This document shows positions 55,127 through 64,000 of a DNA stretch of 64,000 bases, in pieces. Within the stretch, counting starts at the first letter, position 1. Each line of letters begins with the position of its first letter. The stretch lies in the NCBI RefSeq assembly GCF_001955715.1, contig NZ_CP019239.1:2604001-2668000 (forward strand). Reading direction: 5' to 3'. This DNA comes from Rhodoferax saidenbachensis (GTDB taxonomy: Bacteria > Pseudomonadota > Gammaproteobacteria > Burkholderiales > Burkholderiaceae_C). The notes under the pieces are model-generated. The model ran no database searches and had not been told where the DNA came from. It worked only from the letters and a program-made list of their open reading frames with translations. The position numbers were made by a program, and so were the translations under genes.

Positions 55127-55914
55127 GCGTGCACCTCTTCGCCTTCGGCGTGGCCCAGGTACACCACCTTGACCTGCGGGTCATTGGCGATCTGCTCCGG
55201 GTCGCCTTCGGTGAGCACCGTGCCGTTGACCAGCACCGTCATGCGTTTGGCAAAGCTGAAAACCAGATCCATGTCGTGTTCAATCAAAAGAATGGAGACG
55301 TCCGAAGGCAAGGCGGCCACGGTTTGCAGCAGCTCTTCGCGTTCACCGGCGGGCACACCGGCTACGGGTTCGTCGAGCAACAGCACGCGCGGTTCGCAGG
55401 CCAGCGCAATCGCAATCTCCAGCAAACGGCGTTTGCCGTAGGCCAGCACACGGGTTTCCTGCGCCATGACTTCGGTCAGGTGGAATTGCTCCAGCAACTG
55501 CTCGCAACGCTCGGTCACGTTTTTGTTGCCGCCCAATGCCTTCCACCACTGGCCGCCCAGGCCGCGGTGCTGGCTGACCACCATGGCCAGGGTTTCCAGC
55601 GGCGTAAGGGTGTCAAACAGCTGGTTGATCTGGAAGGTGCGCACCATGCCGCGGCGCACACGTTGGTGCGGGGCCAGGTTGGTGATGTCCTGGCCTTCGA
55701 GGATGATCTTGCCTTCGGTGGGCTGCAGCACGCCGGTGAGCAAATTGATCAGCGTGGTTTTGCCCGCGCCATTGGGGCCGATCAGCGCATGGCGTGCGCC
55801 CTGGTGCAGGTTCAGCGTGACGTTGTTGGTGGCGGTGATGCCACCAAACTTCATCACCAGGCCCTGCGCGCTCAGCACGGTAGAAGTGGAAGGTTTTGTC
55901 ATGGAAGTGCTCAT
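55123..55914 (-). CDS. livG: Branched-chain-type ABC transporter ATPase
   Basis: A 263-residue ABC ATPase: Walker A LIGPNGAGKTTLINLLTG, the LivG-type signature VLAYGKRRLLEIAIALACEP, Walker B LLLDEPVAGVPAGE and the long LivG N-terminal insert FQINQLFDTLTPLETLAMVVSQ. The second ATPase of the heterodimer with LivF. Starts inside the livM stop (4-bp overlap). Confidence 0.95.
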   Translation of the reverse strand: MSTSMTKPSTSTVLSAQGLVMKFGGITATNNVTLNLHQGARHALIGPNGAGKTTLINLLTGVLQPTEGKIILEGQDITNLAPHQRVRRGMVRTFQINQLFDTLTPLETLAMVVSQHRGLGGQWWKALGGNKNVTERCEQLLEQFHLTEVMAQETRVLAYGKRRLLEIAIALACEPRVLLLDEPVAGVPAGEREELLQTVAALPSDVSILLIEHDMDLVFSFAKRMTVLVNGTVLTEGDPEQIANDPQVKVVYLGHAEGEEVHA

Positions 55915-56915
55915 GCCTTGCCTCCCTTCTGGAACCAGGTCCAGGGGCGCACCAGGCGTTCACGGCCCACCAGCACCAGCACCACGAGGAACAGGCCGAT
56001 CCAGAAAGTCCAGTACTGGGGGGTAATGTTGGAGATGAAATCCTGCATCAGCTTGAAGACCACGGCCCCGGCCACACCGCCGTAGAGCCAACCCACGCCG
56101 CCAATCACCAGCACCAGCATCACGTCGGCCGAGCGGTGAAACTCGAACACGTCGAGCGACGCAAAGCCTGTAGTCTGCGCCAGCAAGGCACCCGCCGCAC
56201 CGGCACCTGCGGCGGCCACGGTGTAAACCACCGCCAGGCGGCTGGACACCGGGATACCAATGGCCATGGCACGCAGGCGGTTGTCACGGATCGCCTTGAG
56301 CGTGGAGCCGAACGGCGAGCTCACAAAACGTCGCGCAATCACAAACAACACCAGCAACACCGCCAGCGAATACCAGGCCGAAGTCTGCCCGGCCAGGTCG
56401 AACTCAAAACGTCCCAGCACCGGGCCCATCATCACACCTTGCAGGCCGTCAGCACCGCCCGTGAGCCAGTCGAGTTTATTGGCCAGCTCCATCAAGATCA
56501 GGCCCACGCCCAAAGTCACCATCAGGCGAGTCAGGTCCGTGCCGCGCTGGATGGTGACGCTGCAAATGGCGCCCAATACTGCGGAGGTAGTAATACCCAC
56601 CGCCAGGCCCACCAGCGGGTCGGGCATCACGTGTTTGGCGAATAGCGCGGCCGAGTAAGCACCCATGCCAAAGAAAGCGGCGTGGCCCAGCGAAACGATA
56701 CCGGTGTAACCCAGGATCAGATCGAGCGACAGCGCAAACAACGCCACGATGGCAATCTCGTTGATGATCAGCGCGTGGCTGGACAGCACCCAGGGCGACG
56801 ACAGCGCGGCGGCCCACAGCAGCACTTCCCACCAGCGCCAGCGGCTCTTGTGCAGCAGCACGTTCTGGCTGGCGGAGTGGTTAGTCGATTGGACAGGGGT
56901 CGATGGCGTGCTCAT
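55911..56915 (-). CDS. livM: Branched-chain-type ABC permease
   Basis: A 334-residue membrane protein from the ATG at 56915 (ATGA overlap with livH). About nine helices are predicted; LivM blocks are LDLILGYTGIVSLGHAAFFGMGAYSAAL and the loop FGSTLKAIRDNRLRAMAIGIPV, which contacts the ATPases. Forms the channel with LivH. Confidence 0.95.
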   Translation of the reverse strand: MSTPSTPVQSTNHSASQNVLLHKSRWRWWEVLLWAAALSSPWVLSSHALIINEIAIVALFALSLDLILGYTGIVSLGHAAFFGMGAYSAALFAKHVMPDPLVGLAVGITTSAVLGAICSVTIQRGTDLTRLMVTLGVGLILMELANKLDWLTGGADGLQGVMMGPVLGRFEFDLAGQTSAWYSLAVLLVLFVIARRFVSSPFGSTLKAIRDNRLRAMAIGIPVSSRLAVVYTVAAAGAGAAGALLAQTTGFASLDVFEFHRSADVMLVLVIGGVGWLYGGVAGAVVFKLMQDFISNITPQYWTFWIGLFLVVLVLVGRERLVRPWTWFQKGGKA

Positions 56916-57787
56916 GACTTGCCTCCCTTGCGCACAAACAGGCCTTGCGGACGCCACACCAGGATCACAATCATCAGGCTGTAGACGATGAACGCGCCGA
57001 GTTTGGGGATGTAGTACTTGCCGGCCACGTCGGCAATGCCCAGCAGCAGCGCCGCGAGCAGCGGGCCGGTGATGCTGGAGGTGCCGCCCACGGCGACCAC
57101 GATCAAAAAGTAAATCATGAATTTCAGCGGAAAGGTGGGGTCCATGCCCAGCACGTCGGCGCCCAGTGCGCCGCCCAGACCGGCCAGACCTGAGCCCACC
57201 GCAAAGGTGGAAAGGAAAACCACATTGACATTGATGCCCAGACCCGCGGCCACACGCTGATCATCGACCGAGGCGCGCAGGCGGCTGCCAAAGCGGGTTT
57301 TGGTCAGGATGTACTGCAGCGCAACCGTGAGCGCCGCGCAGACCGCGATGATGAACAGGCGGTAGTGACCCATGCCCAGCATCCAGGCGCCCTCACCCAG
57401 TTCGGTGCGGCCCTTGAGCCATTCAGGCAACTGCAGAATCTGCTGGGTCGAGCCCACAAAGTAATCCACGGCAGCCACGGCCATGAAGGTCAGGCCGATG
57501 GAGAACAAGACCTGGTCCAGATGCGGCTTGTGGTACAGCGGGCGGTACAGCGTGCGTTCCAGTACAGCGCCCAGCAAGGCAGCCCCCAGGAACGCGGCCG
57601 GCAGGCACAGCAGGAATGGAACATCCAGGCGTTGCATCAGCAGCACGGTGATGTAGCCCCCCACCATCGCAAAGGCGCCGTGGGCCAGGTTGATGAAATT
57701 CATCAGCCCCATGGTCACGGCCAAGCCTACTGCCAGGATGAACAGCAGCATGCCGTAAGCAATACCGTCAAAAAGTATGGTCAACAT
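56912..57787 (-). CDS. livH: Branched-chain-type ABC permease
   Basis: A 291-residue membrane protein. LivH blocks are VTMGLMNFINLAHGAFAMVGGYI and TRFGSRLRASVDDQRVAAGLGINVN, the coupling loop. It pairs with LivM. No good ribosome site precedes the ATG, and a hairpin terminator lies between it and the binding-protein gene. Confidence 0.95.
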   Translation of the reverse strand: MLTILFDGIAYGMLLFILAVGLAVTMGLMNFINLAHGAFAMVGGYITVLLMQRLDVPFLLCLPAAFLGAALLGAVLERTLYRPLYHKPHLDQVLFSIGLTFMAVAAVDYFVGSTQQILQLPEWLKGRTELGEGAWMLGMGHYRLFIIAVCAALTVALQYILTKTRFGSRLRASVDDQRVAAGLGINVNVVFLSTFAVGSGLAGLGGALGADVLGMDPTFPLKFMIYFLIVVAVGGTSSITGPLLAALLLGIADVAGKYYIPKLGAFIVYSLMIVILVWRPQGLFVRKGGKS

Positions 57788-57796
57788 AATTCAGCG

Positions 57797-57830
57797 AAAA
57801 AAAAGCGAAGGGGCGGCCCATCGCTTTTTT
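57797..57830 (-). terminator. Hairpin between livK and livH
   Basis: AAAAAAGCGA and TCGCTTTTTT form an inverted pair around GGGCCGCC, with the T run on the minus strand. It would partly stop transcription after the binding-protein gene, giving more binding protein than permease, as in many ABC operons. Confidence 0.75.
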
Positions 57831-57864
57831 GGTTAATACATGCAAGAAGGCCTTGCGGCCACGC

Positions 57865-59037
57865 TTAACGCGCCTTGCCTGGGTCCTTGACGTCCTTGAT
57901 CACGTCGAATTCGATGTTGTAGAGCTGGCCGTCTTTGCGTTCCACCTTGCGCAGGTAGATGTTTTGCACCACGTCGCGGGTTTGCGCGTCGATGAACATC
58001 GGGCCGCGTGGGCTCTCGAAGATCTGGCCCTTCATGGCGGCCAGCAGTGCATCACCGCCGCCGTTGCCCTTGGTGACCTTGAGTGCTTCGTAGATCACGC
58101 GCATGCCGTCATAACCGCCCACCGCCATGAAGTTGGGGCGCAGGCCCTTGTTGGCCTTCTGGAAGGCGTCGACAAACTTCTTGTTCAGTGGCGATGGGTG
58201 GGCAGCGGAGTAGTGGTGCGACGTGACCACGCCCAGGGCGCCGTCGCCCATGTCGTTCAGTTGATCGTCATCGGTCACGTCACCGGTGCCGATGAGCTTG
58301 ATGCCGGCCTTGTCCATGCCGCGCTCCAGGAACTGCTTCATCACCGCAGCGCCTGCGCCAGACGGCACAAACACAAACAGTGCATCAGGCTTCAGGTCAC
58401 GCACTTTTTGCAGGAAGGGGGCGAAATCGGGGTTGCGCAAAGGCACGCGCAGGGACTCGGTGATCTGGCCGCCGTTGAACAGCATGCGTTCCTTGAAGAA
58501 CTTCTCGGCATCGATGCCGGGGCCGTAGTCGGAGACCAGCGTCACCACCTTCTTGATACCGTTCTTGGGTGCCCAGTCGGCCAGTGCCACAGATGCCTGG
58601 GGCAGCGTGAAGCTGGTGCGCACCACGTACGGCGAGGCTTCGGTAATGCTGGAGGTAGCCGCAGCCATCACCACCAAAGGGGTCTTGGACTGCGTGGCAA
58701 TCGCGGCGGTCGCCAGGGCGGAAGGCGTGATGCCCATGCCGGCCAGCACATTGACCTTGTCGTTGACGACCAGTTCTTGGGCCAAACGTTTGGTCACGTC
58801 AGGAATGCTGGTGTCGTCCTTGATGATCAGTTCGACCTTCTTGCCTCCGATCATGTCGCCGTTTTGCGCCATGTAAAGTTTGGCCGCCGCTTCGATCTGG
58901 CGCCCGGTCGTGGCCTGTTGACCCGTCATGGGCAGGATCAGACCGATCTTGAAGGTATTGCTTTGGGCCATGACCTGGCCACCGGCCAATGCCAGCACTG
59001 CGAGTGCGGTGGCATTGAGGAATTGTCGCTTTTGCAT
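57865..59037 (-). CDS. livK: Branched-chain-type ABC substrate-binding protein
   Basis: A 390-residue periplasmic protein with a signal (LNATALAVLALAGGQVMAQ). Peripla_BP_6 features are FKIGLILPMTGQQATTGRQIEAAAKLYMAQNGDMIGGKKVELIIKDDTSIPDVTKRLAQELVVN and ITPSALATAAIATQSKTPLVVMAAATS. Homologues near aromatic genes often bind benzoate-type acids (inference). GGAGA precedes the ATG. First gene of the liv operon. Confidence 0.93.
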   Translation of the reverse strand: MQKRQFLNATALAVLALAGGQVMAQSNTFKIGLILPMTGQQATTGRQIEAAAKLYMAQNGDMIGGKKVELIIKDDTSIPDVTKRLAQELVVNDKVNVLAGMGITPSALATAAIATQSKTPLVVMAAATSSITEASPYVVRTSFTLPQASVALADWAPKNGIKKVVTLVSDYGPGIDAEKFFKERMLFNGGQITESLRVPLRNPDFAPFLQKVRDLKPDALFVFVPSGAGAAVMKQFLERGMDKAGIKLIGTGDVTDDDQLNDMGDGALGVVTSHHYSAAHPSPLNKKFVDAFQKANKGLRPNFMAVGGYDGMRVIYEALKVTKGNGGGDALLAAMKGQIFESPRGPMFIDAQTRDVVQNIYLRKVERKDGQLYNIEFDVIKDVKDPGKAR

Positions 59038-59148
59038 CTTTTGTCTCCTGCGGGTTATCTAGGGGTAACGGCCTGTGCGCACTATGGCCTCAAAAACAGA
59101 GCGTCGCAATAGTAATTTCAGACTCTTAGTTATAACAGTTTGAAATAA

Positions 59149-60150
59149 CTAGGCCGCGGCGTCGAAGCGGTCCGGGCGGTAGGCGCTGTCCAGTGTAATG
59201 CGCCCCACCACACGTGACACACAGATGCAAATGCGCTGGTTCTGCTGCTTCTCGTGGGTGCTCAAAAACACGTCGCGGTGGTCAATCTCACCCTCCACCG
59301 CCAACACGTCCATCGCGCAAAGGCCGCACTCGCCGCGCCGGCAATTGGACAGGGCCTGCACACCGGCCATCTCAATCGCATCCAGCAGGCTGCAATCGGC
59401 GGCCACGGTAATGTCTATCTGCTGGCGCGGTATCTGCACCTGAAACGCCTGTGGCGCGAGCCGTCCGCTGCTGCCAAAGGTCTCAAAACGCAGGTCGGCC
59501 ACGGGTCGGTTGGCCTGTGCCCAGGCTTGGCGCGCGGCATCCAGCATGGAGACCGGGCCGCAACACATCAGTTGCGCACCAGCGGGCAAGGCGGCAATCT
59601 CGCTGGCAAAGTCAATACGCTCCCCATGCGCGGACACGTGGGTCTGCAGGCGCTCGCCCAGAGCCTCGCGAAGCGCCTCAACATAGGCCAGCTCTTCGTC
59701 CGAGCGCGCGGCCAGCAGCATGCGCACCTGGGCACCCCGCTGCGCCAGGGTCTGCGCCATGCGCACCAGAGCCGTCACGCCCACACCACCGGCCACCAAC
59801 AGGTAGGCGGGCGCTTGCAGGCTCAGCGGAAAATCGTTGCGCGGCTCACCCACACGCAGGCGGTCGCCCACGGCCAGCTGCCACATCGCCATCGATCCTC
59901 CTCGGCCCTGCTCCAGGCGTTTGACGGCAATGCAGCAGGTCTGGCCTTCAGGTGCGCTCACCAGCGAATAGGTGCGGGTTTGCGGCCGGCCGTTCACCAG
60001 CAGCTGCACCGGCAGGTGGGCGCCGGGACCGTGGGCAGGTGAAGACACCGGGGCTGGCGCCTCCAGCGCCAGGGTGAACTCGCGCACCGTGGGTGTGATG
60101 TCGCGGTACGACTGAACGCGGGCGTCTGCCCAATACAGATTGGTCGCCAT
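59149..60150 (-). CDS. vanB: Vanillate O-demethylase reductase-type oxidoreductase (VanB-like)
   Basis: A 333-residue phthalate-dioxygenase-reductase-type protein: flavin domain (RTYSLVSAPEGQTCCIAVKRLEQGRGGSMAMWQLAVGDRL), NAD domain (YLLVAGGVGVTALVRMAQTLAQRG) and a C-terminal plant-type 2Fe-2S domain with CRRGECGLCAMDVLAVEGEIDHRD and a fourth Cys near ICICVSR. It passes electrons from NADH to the Rieske oxygenase VanA. It lies 4 bp after the GntR gene. Confidence 0.88.
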   Translation of the reverse strand: MATNLYWADARVQSYRDITPTVREFTLALEAPAPVSSPAHGPGAHLPVQLLVNGRPQTRTYSLVSAPEGQTCCIAVKRLEQGRGGSMAMWQLAVGDRLRVGEPRNDFPLSLQAPAYLLVAGGVGVTALVRMAQTLAQRGAQVRMLLAARSDEELAYVEALREALGERLQTHVSAHGERIDFASEIAALPAGAQLMCCGPVSMLDAARQAWAQANRPVADLRFETFGSSGRLAPQAFQVQIPRQQIDITVAADCSLLDAIEMAGVQALSNCRRGECGLCAMDVLAVEGEIDHRDVFLSTHEKQQNQRICICVSRVVGRITLDSAYRPDRFDAAA

Positions 60151-60154
60151 GGCC

Positions 60155-60949
60155 TTATCGCCCTCCCACGTCGCTGCGCTTGCGGATCAGGCGCACACCG
60201 GGCATCTGGTCCAGGCGCTGGCTTTGCACCGCCTCACGCAGATTGCGCTGGGCGATGCGCGAGTGTTCGCGCATCAGGCTTTCGGCCCGCGTACCCTCGC
60301 GCCGCTCAATCGCGTCCAGCACCTGCCAGTGCTGGTCCTGCGCCACGATCAGCATGTCGCGCGCTTTGGGGCTGTTGGCCTGCACCACGACAAAACCCGA
60401 GGGCGAGGCGAAAGGCAGGCTGCACACACGCTCCAGTTCCCGCGCAATGACCGAGCTGTCGGCCATTTCACTGAGCAGGGTATGGAAGCGTGCATTCAGG
60501 TCCACATACTGCGAAAACGACTCGTCGTCGAGCGCACTCTGGCCCAGCACCGCATCGATGGCACGCAGGCACTCGCGGGCCTCGCTCACGACCACCGGCG
60601 CCGCGCCGCGCTCGGCCGCCATGCGCGCGGACAGACCCTCCAGCGTGCCGCGCAATTCAATCGCCTCGGACACATCCCGCTCCGAAAACGTCTTGACGGC
60701 ATAACCGCCGTTGGGCAGCGCGTCCAGCAAACCTTCCTGCTCCAGCCGCATCAGTGCGGCGCGGATGGGGGTACGGGAGAAGCCCAGCTTTTCCACAATC
60801 GACAGCTCGGCAATGCGCGTTCCGCCGGGCAAGTCACCCGCCAGAATCATCTCGCGCAGACGCAACAGGGCCTGCACCTGTACGCTGGATTGGCCTGTAG
60901 CCCCCGCCTCTATTGCGGGAGCAGCTATAAGTTTGGTAGCAATTGCCAT
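60155..60949 (-). CDS. GntR-family regulator (FCD), VanR-like
   Basis: A 264-residue regulator. The winged helix is [56 protein letters not shown] and the FCD domain has [27 protein letters not shown] with the metal-type His. It is placed between vanA and vanB and probably represses the unit until vanillate or a related acid binds (known for VanR; inferred here). The N-terminus ([13 protein letters not shown]) appears to be encoded by a piece of the dispersed repeat. Confidence 0.9.
   Translation of the reverse strand: MAIATKLIAAPAIEAGATGQSSVQVQALLRLREMILAGDLPGGTRIAELSIVEKLGFSRTPIRAALMRLEQEGLLDALPNGGYAVKTFSERDVSEAIELRGTLEGLSARMAAERGAAPVVVSEARECLRAIDAVLGQSALDDESFSQYVDLNARFHTLLSEMADSSVIARELERVCSLPFASPSGFVVVQANSPKARDMLIVAQDQHWQVLDAIERREGTRAESLMREHSRIAQRNLREAVQSQRLDQMPGVRLIRKRSDVGGR
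60918..60946 (-). repeat. Partial dispersed repeat at the start of the GntR gene
   Basis: On the minus strand, TTGCTACCAAACTTATAGCT follows the TTTGCTA...TAGCTGCT order of the longer copies. It lies inside the coding sequence just after the ATG, encoding a non-conserved N-terminal stretch. Confidence 0.5.
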
Positions 60950-60965
60950 TGATCTTCTTTCTGAC

Positions 60966-62087
60966 TCAGGCCACGGAACGGATGGGAATCACGCCCGATG
61001 CAGCGGCTTTCCCGCTCTGCTCACGCGCCACCAGCCCGTCGATCAGGCGGCGCGCCCACATGGAACCCGCGTCGATGCCGAGGTTGTAGAAGGCGTAGTC
61101 GGGCCGTTCGTCAATGGCCTTTTGTTGCGCTTCGAGCACCAGCTCATCCTCGCGGAAGATGTTGGCCACGCCTTCGCGCAGCTTGTGCGTCAGGGCCTGT
61201 TCTCCCAGACAGTAGTTGCGCGCAAAGGCCCAGAAGTACAGGCAGGTGCCATCCGTCTCGGGCGTGATGGTGTTGAGCACAAAGCCGTTCACGCCACGCT
61301 GGCGCTGGCTCAAGGAGGCATCACCCTGGTTGCCGCCGGGCGGGATGGCGCCGGTGCCGGCCTCCGCCACCCCCACGTCAATGGTCACGGTGCACGGCGC
61401 TTCAAACCGGATGATCTGCCAGCGGTCCACCGGGCCTTCGTAACCCAGCGCATGTTTGATCTGGCCCGCCCAGAACGGTGGCGCGTCGATGTTGTCCATC
61501 CAGCGTGTCACGGTGGCGGTGCGGTCACCATGGGTGGCCACAAACGGCGCTTCGGCCACGGCGCGCTGGCCGATGCTGGAGCCGTGCACAAAGGTTTCGT
61601 GGGTCAGGTCCATCAGGTTGTCCACCACCAGGCGGTAGTCGCACTGCACACGGATCATCTTGCCGTCCCCCGCCCAGGCGGGGTCGTCGTTCCAGTGCAG
61701 GTCCGGCACCAGTGCGGGGTCTGCCTTGGCCGGGTCGCCCGGCCAGATCCAGACGAAGCGGTGCTTTTCAATGACCGGGTAGCTGCGCACACAGGCGCTG
61801 GGGTTGATGGTTTCCTGGCTCGGCATATGCGTACAGCGCCCCTGAGCGTTGTAGACCAGCCCGTGGTAACCGCAGGTGACTTCGTCCCCATCGAGATGCC
61901 CCAGCGAGAGCGGCATCAGGCGGTGCCAGCAGGCGTCTTCGAGCGCCGCCACTGTGCCGTTGAGCTGGCGGTACAGCACCAGCTTCTGGTTGCAGATGGT
62001 GCGCGGCATCAGGCTGCGGGCCACTTCCACATCGTAGGCAGCGGCATACCACGCGTTCAAGGGGAAAGAAGAGTTTTGGGTTTTCAT
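60966..62087 (-). CDS. vanA: Rieske oxygenase, vanillate O-demethylase oxygenase-type (VanA-like)
   Basis: A 373-residue Rieske non-heme iron oxygenase. The Rieske cluster ligands are C53, H55, C72 and H75 ([23 protein letters not shown]), and the mononuclear iron site is D160, H163 and H168 ([13 protein letters not shown]). Length and motifs fit VanA-type aromatic O-demethylases, which turn vanillate into protocatechuate plus formaldehyde. No Shine-Dalgarno is visible: the ATG is preceded by the operator at 62097-62106. Confidence 0.9.
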   Translation of the reverse strand: MKTQNSSFPLNAWYAAAYDVEVARSLMPRTICNQKLVLYRQLNGTVAALEDACWHRLMPLSLGHLDGDEVTCGYHGLVYNAQGRCTHMPSQETINPSACVRSYPVIEKHRFVWIWPGDPAKADPALVPDLHWNDDPAWAGDGKMIRVQCDYRLVVDNLMDLTHETFVHGSSIGQRAVAEAPFVATHGDRTATVTRWMDNIDAPPFWAGQIKHALGYEGPVDRWQIIRFEAPCTVTIDVGVAEAGTGAIPPGGNQGDASLSQRQRGVNGFVLNTITPETDGTCLYFWAFARNYCLGEQALTHKLREGVANIFREDELVLEAQQKAIDERPDYAFYNLGIDAGSMWARRLIDGLVAREQSGKAAASGVIPIRSVA

Positions 62088-62096
62088 GGATACACA

Positions 62097-62106
62097 ATGT
62101 ATACAT
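62097..62106. promoter_or_regulatory. Probable GntR operator at vanA start
   Basis: ATGTATACAT, a perfect 10-bp palindrome 9 bp upstream of the vanA ATG. FCD-type GntR regulators typically bind sites centred on GTATAC (known); binding by the neighbouring GntR protein is inferred. Confidence 0.65.
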
Positions 62107-62227
62107 AAATGCCAAATTTCTCAACAAAAATAGCCTTTCAGACTTTCTATCTGGTATTCCTGTATTCAATAACCCGACTTAAACCTGCCTTAACATCACA
62201 CCAAGAACAACCCTACAGGAGACCTTC

Positions 62228-63337
62228 ATGACCCGGTTACCCGCCCATTACGACCACGTCGGCAGCTTTTTGCGTCCCAAGTACCTGCTGGACGCGCGTG
62301 AACAAAAGGCCCAGGGCACCATCAGCGCCGAGCAACTGCGTCTGGTGGAAGACAAGGCGATTGCCGAGATCGTGAAATTCCAGGAAGACGTGGGCCTCAA
62401 GAGCATCACCGACGGCGAGTTCCGCCGCACTTACTTCCACATCGACTTTCTGGAGCAGATCGGCGGCGTCAAGACGGACATCCCCGTCACCATCATCCGC
62501 CCCGATGGCACACAAGAACTCGCGCCACCCGTGATGCGCGTGATCGACAAGGTGCGCCACGTCAAGGACATCCAGCTCGCCGACTTCCAGTACCTCAAGT
62601 CGCAGGTCAGCGCGGGCAACACGCCCAAAGTCACCATCCCCTCCCCCACCATGCTGCACTTCCGCGGTGGCCGTGCCGGCATCAGCCGTGAGGCTTACCC
62701 CGAGCTGGACCCGGCGTTCTACGACGACGTGGCCAAGGCTTATGGCGACGAATTGCGCAGCCTGGCCGCTGCCGGCTGCACCTACGTGCAAATGGACGAC
62801 ACCAACCTGGCCTACTTGTGCGACGAGAAGATGCGCGAAGCCGCCCGCCAGCGCGGTGATGATCCCAACGAGCTGCCCCACCGTTATGCGGCGTTCATCA
62901 ACAAGGTGGTCGCCCAGAAGCCCGCAGGCATGTTGCTGGGCATGCACCTGTGCCGCGGCAACTTCAAGAGCACCCACGCCGCCAGCGGCAACTACGAACC
63001 CGTGGCCGAAGCCCTGCTCAAGGAAATGAACCTCGACGCCTACTTCATGGAATACGACGATGACCGCAGCGGCGACTTCAAACCTTTGCGTTTCCTGCCC
63101 AAGGGCAAAACCGTGGTGCTGGGCCTGGTGACCACCAAGTTTGGCGCCATGGAAAGCAAGGACGACCTGAAGCGCCGTATCGACGAAGCCGCCCGTTACG
63201 CGCCCATGGACCAACTGGCCCTGTCACCCCAGTGCGGTTTTTCCAGCACGGTGCATGGCAATGACATCGCCGTGGAAGCCCAGCGCGACAAACTGCGCCT
63301 GGTGGTGGAAACAGCACGGGAAGTCTGGGGCGACTGA
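62228..63337 (+). CDS. MetE-like (cobalamin-independent) methyltransferase family protein
   Basis: A 369-residue protein, the length of the MetE C-terminal catalytic domain alone (YxjG/YxjH type). It begins HYDHVGSFLRPKYLLDAREQ. Zinc-type residues are visible in MHLCRGNF (His240, Cys242) and LSPQCGFSS (Cys336). The family moves methyl groups to a thiol acceptor. Divergent from vanA, it may take part in methyl-group handling after O-demethylation, or in methionine synthesis (inference). AGGAGA precedes the ATG. Confidence 0.85.
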   Translation: MTRLPAHYDHVGSFLRPKYLLDAREQKAQGTISAEQLRLVEDKAIAEIVKFQEDVGLKSITDGEFRRTYFHIDFLEQIGGVKTDIPVTIIRPDGTQELAPPVMRVIDKVRHVKDIQLADFQYLKSQVSAGNTPKVTIPSPTMLHFRGGRAGISREAYPELDPAFYDDVAKAYGDELRSLAAAGCTYVQMDDTNLAYLCDEKMREAARQRGDDPNELPHRYAAFINKVVAQKPAGMLLGMHLCRGNFKSTHAASGNYEPVAEALLKEMNLDAYFMEYDDDRSGDFKPLRFLPKGKTVVLGLVTTKFGAMESKDDLKRRIDEAARYAPMDQLALSPQCGFSSTVHGNDIAVEAQRDKLRLVVETAREVWGD

Positions 63338-63350
63338 ACCCCACGCTGAC

Positions 63351-63384
63351 CAACAAAAAAGGGGCCTCGGCCCCTTTTTTGTTG
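63351..63384. terminator. Strong bidirectional terminator
   Basis: A 16-bp perfect stem (CAACAAAAAAGGGGCC and its complement) with a 2-nt loop, giving A and T runs on both sides. It serves the MetE-like gene and the convergent membrane-protein gene. Confidence 0.92.
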
Positions 63385-63406
63385 TGGCTGCTGCCGCAAG
63401 CGGCAA

Positions 63407-63910
63407 TCAGCGTGGCTCTTGTGGCGCCTGAGGTGCAGCCGGAGCGGCCTTGGTGCTCATGCGTCCGGTACCGTTGTTCACAGTCCATGGGATGCTGGCA
63501 GTCTTGTTCAGGGTCTGGTCGGCCTTGGTGAACAGCGCGTGCCAGAAGAAGCCCGCCTGAATGGAAATCACCGAGAACAGCAGGTAACTCTGAGAACTCG
63601 ACGCCAGCCACAGGTTGTAGGTAGGCAAAAAGACAAACGGAGAAACCATCAGCGGGATCAGGATGCGTGGCACCTGCATCGCATCCAGCCCCTTGCCCTG
63701 GTTGAACAGGTCCCAGTAGTAATTGGTGAACATGCCCAGCACCATCCAGCAGGCCAGATGCCATGCAAACACGATGCCGTGGTTGCGCACCAGCAGCGTG
63801 ATCCAAGGGGCAGAAGCGTCATCTGCGTTCACGATCAACACCATGAACACGCCGGTGGCGATAAACACCACGAGGTAAATGAACATCAGGAATTTGAGAG
63901 CTCTGGACAT
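63407..63910 (-). CDS. Four-helix membrane protein, unknown
   Basis: A 167-residue inner-membrane protein with four predicted helices (FLMFIYLVVFIATGVFMVLIV, IVFAWHLACWMVLGMFTNYYW, ILIPLMVSPFVFLPTYNLWLA, YLLFSVISIQAGFFWHALF) and a soluble Pro/Ala-rich tail (TKAAPAAPQAPQEPR). I do not recognise the family. It ends convergently at the strong terminator. Base usage looks like that of its core neighbours. Confidence 0.75.
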   Translation of the reverse strand: MSRALKFLMFIYLVVFIATGVFMVLIVNADDASAPWITLLVRNHGIVFAWHLACWMVLGMFTNYYWDLFNQGKGLDAMQVPRILIPLMVSPFVFLPTYNLWLASSSQSYLLFSVISIQAGFFWHALFTKADQTLNKTASIPWTVNNGTGRMSTKAAPAAPQAPQEPR

Positions 63911-64000
63911 GGTTTCCCCGGGTGAAGTGGCGGTGCGAATGGATTGCGCGCTATCTTACCGGTGAAAAGGGGCGCTCGGAGCGTTCCTTTTCGGGTGGAT

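Noticed and set aside
53342..55441. 699-codon open frame on the plus strand across the Bug, livF and livG genes
   Set aside because: Antisense to clearly recognisable transporter genes; no family pattern of its own.

Overview
The window reads as chromosome of a betaproteobacterium of the order Burkholderiales, most likely family Comamonadaceae (Rhodoferax/Polaromonas/Acidovorax relatives). This is inferred from the high GC, the orphan Bug-type (TctC) binding proteins, a protocatechuate 4,5-cleavage operon in the Comamonas pmd order, and dispersed short repeats of a type I associate with this family. No rRNA, tRNA, prophage, autonomous insertion sequence or CRISPR was seen.

Region by region. 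1-6.6 kb: a partial GNAT acetyltransferase, a membrane diguanylate cyclase with two periplasmic solute-binding domains, a VOC/TauE gene pair, small enzymes and an OmpR-type response regulator. 6.7-9.1 kb: a compact operon built around an isolated flgH-like L-ring lipoprotein with no other flagellar gene. 9.4-22.3 kb: mostly housekeeping genes (trmB, an RluA-type pseudouridine synthase, a transglutaminase-like protein, a DinG-type helicase, a PfkB kinase, fpr, two thioredoxin-fold proteins, alaS). 22.4-30.0 kb: a sugar-acid operon (GntR regulator, DHDPS-family aldolase, TRAP transporter, AraD1-type dehydratase, semialdehyde dehydrogenase) interrupted by a 266-bp MITE. 30.0-31.9 kb: a four-cassette integron array with attC-like sites and no integrase (a CALIN). 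32.1-38.4 kb: a branched-chain-type binding protein and a MarR-controlled tripartite drug efflux operon. 38.4-63.3 kb: an aromatic catabolism island. It holds pobA with its IclR regulator, the pmdEFDABC operon with a LysR regulator, two Bug binding proteins, a complete liv-type ABC transporter, and a vanA-gntR-vanB unit divergent from a MetE-like methyltransferase.

How it works together (inference from families). 4-hydroxybenzoate (PobA) and vanillate (VanAB) both give protocatechuate. PmdAB opens the ring at the 4,5 position, PmdC oxidises the semialdehyde to 2-pyrone-4,6-dicarboxylate, PmdD hydrolyses it, PmdE hydrates it, and the PmdF aldolase releases pyruvate and oxaloacetate. The liv system and the Bug proteins are candidates for uptake.

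Most unusual content: (a) the integrase-less cassette array, where one cassette's own ends still match perfectly; (b) two copies of a roughly 530-bp element folded as one nested palindrome, each lying between convergent genes; (c) a second family of palindromic repeats whose outer arms differ between copies but match within a copy; (d) a dispersed repeat that appears to lie in frame inside coding sequences; (e) the orphan flgH operon. All family assignments are by reading the sequence; no database search was run.
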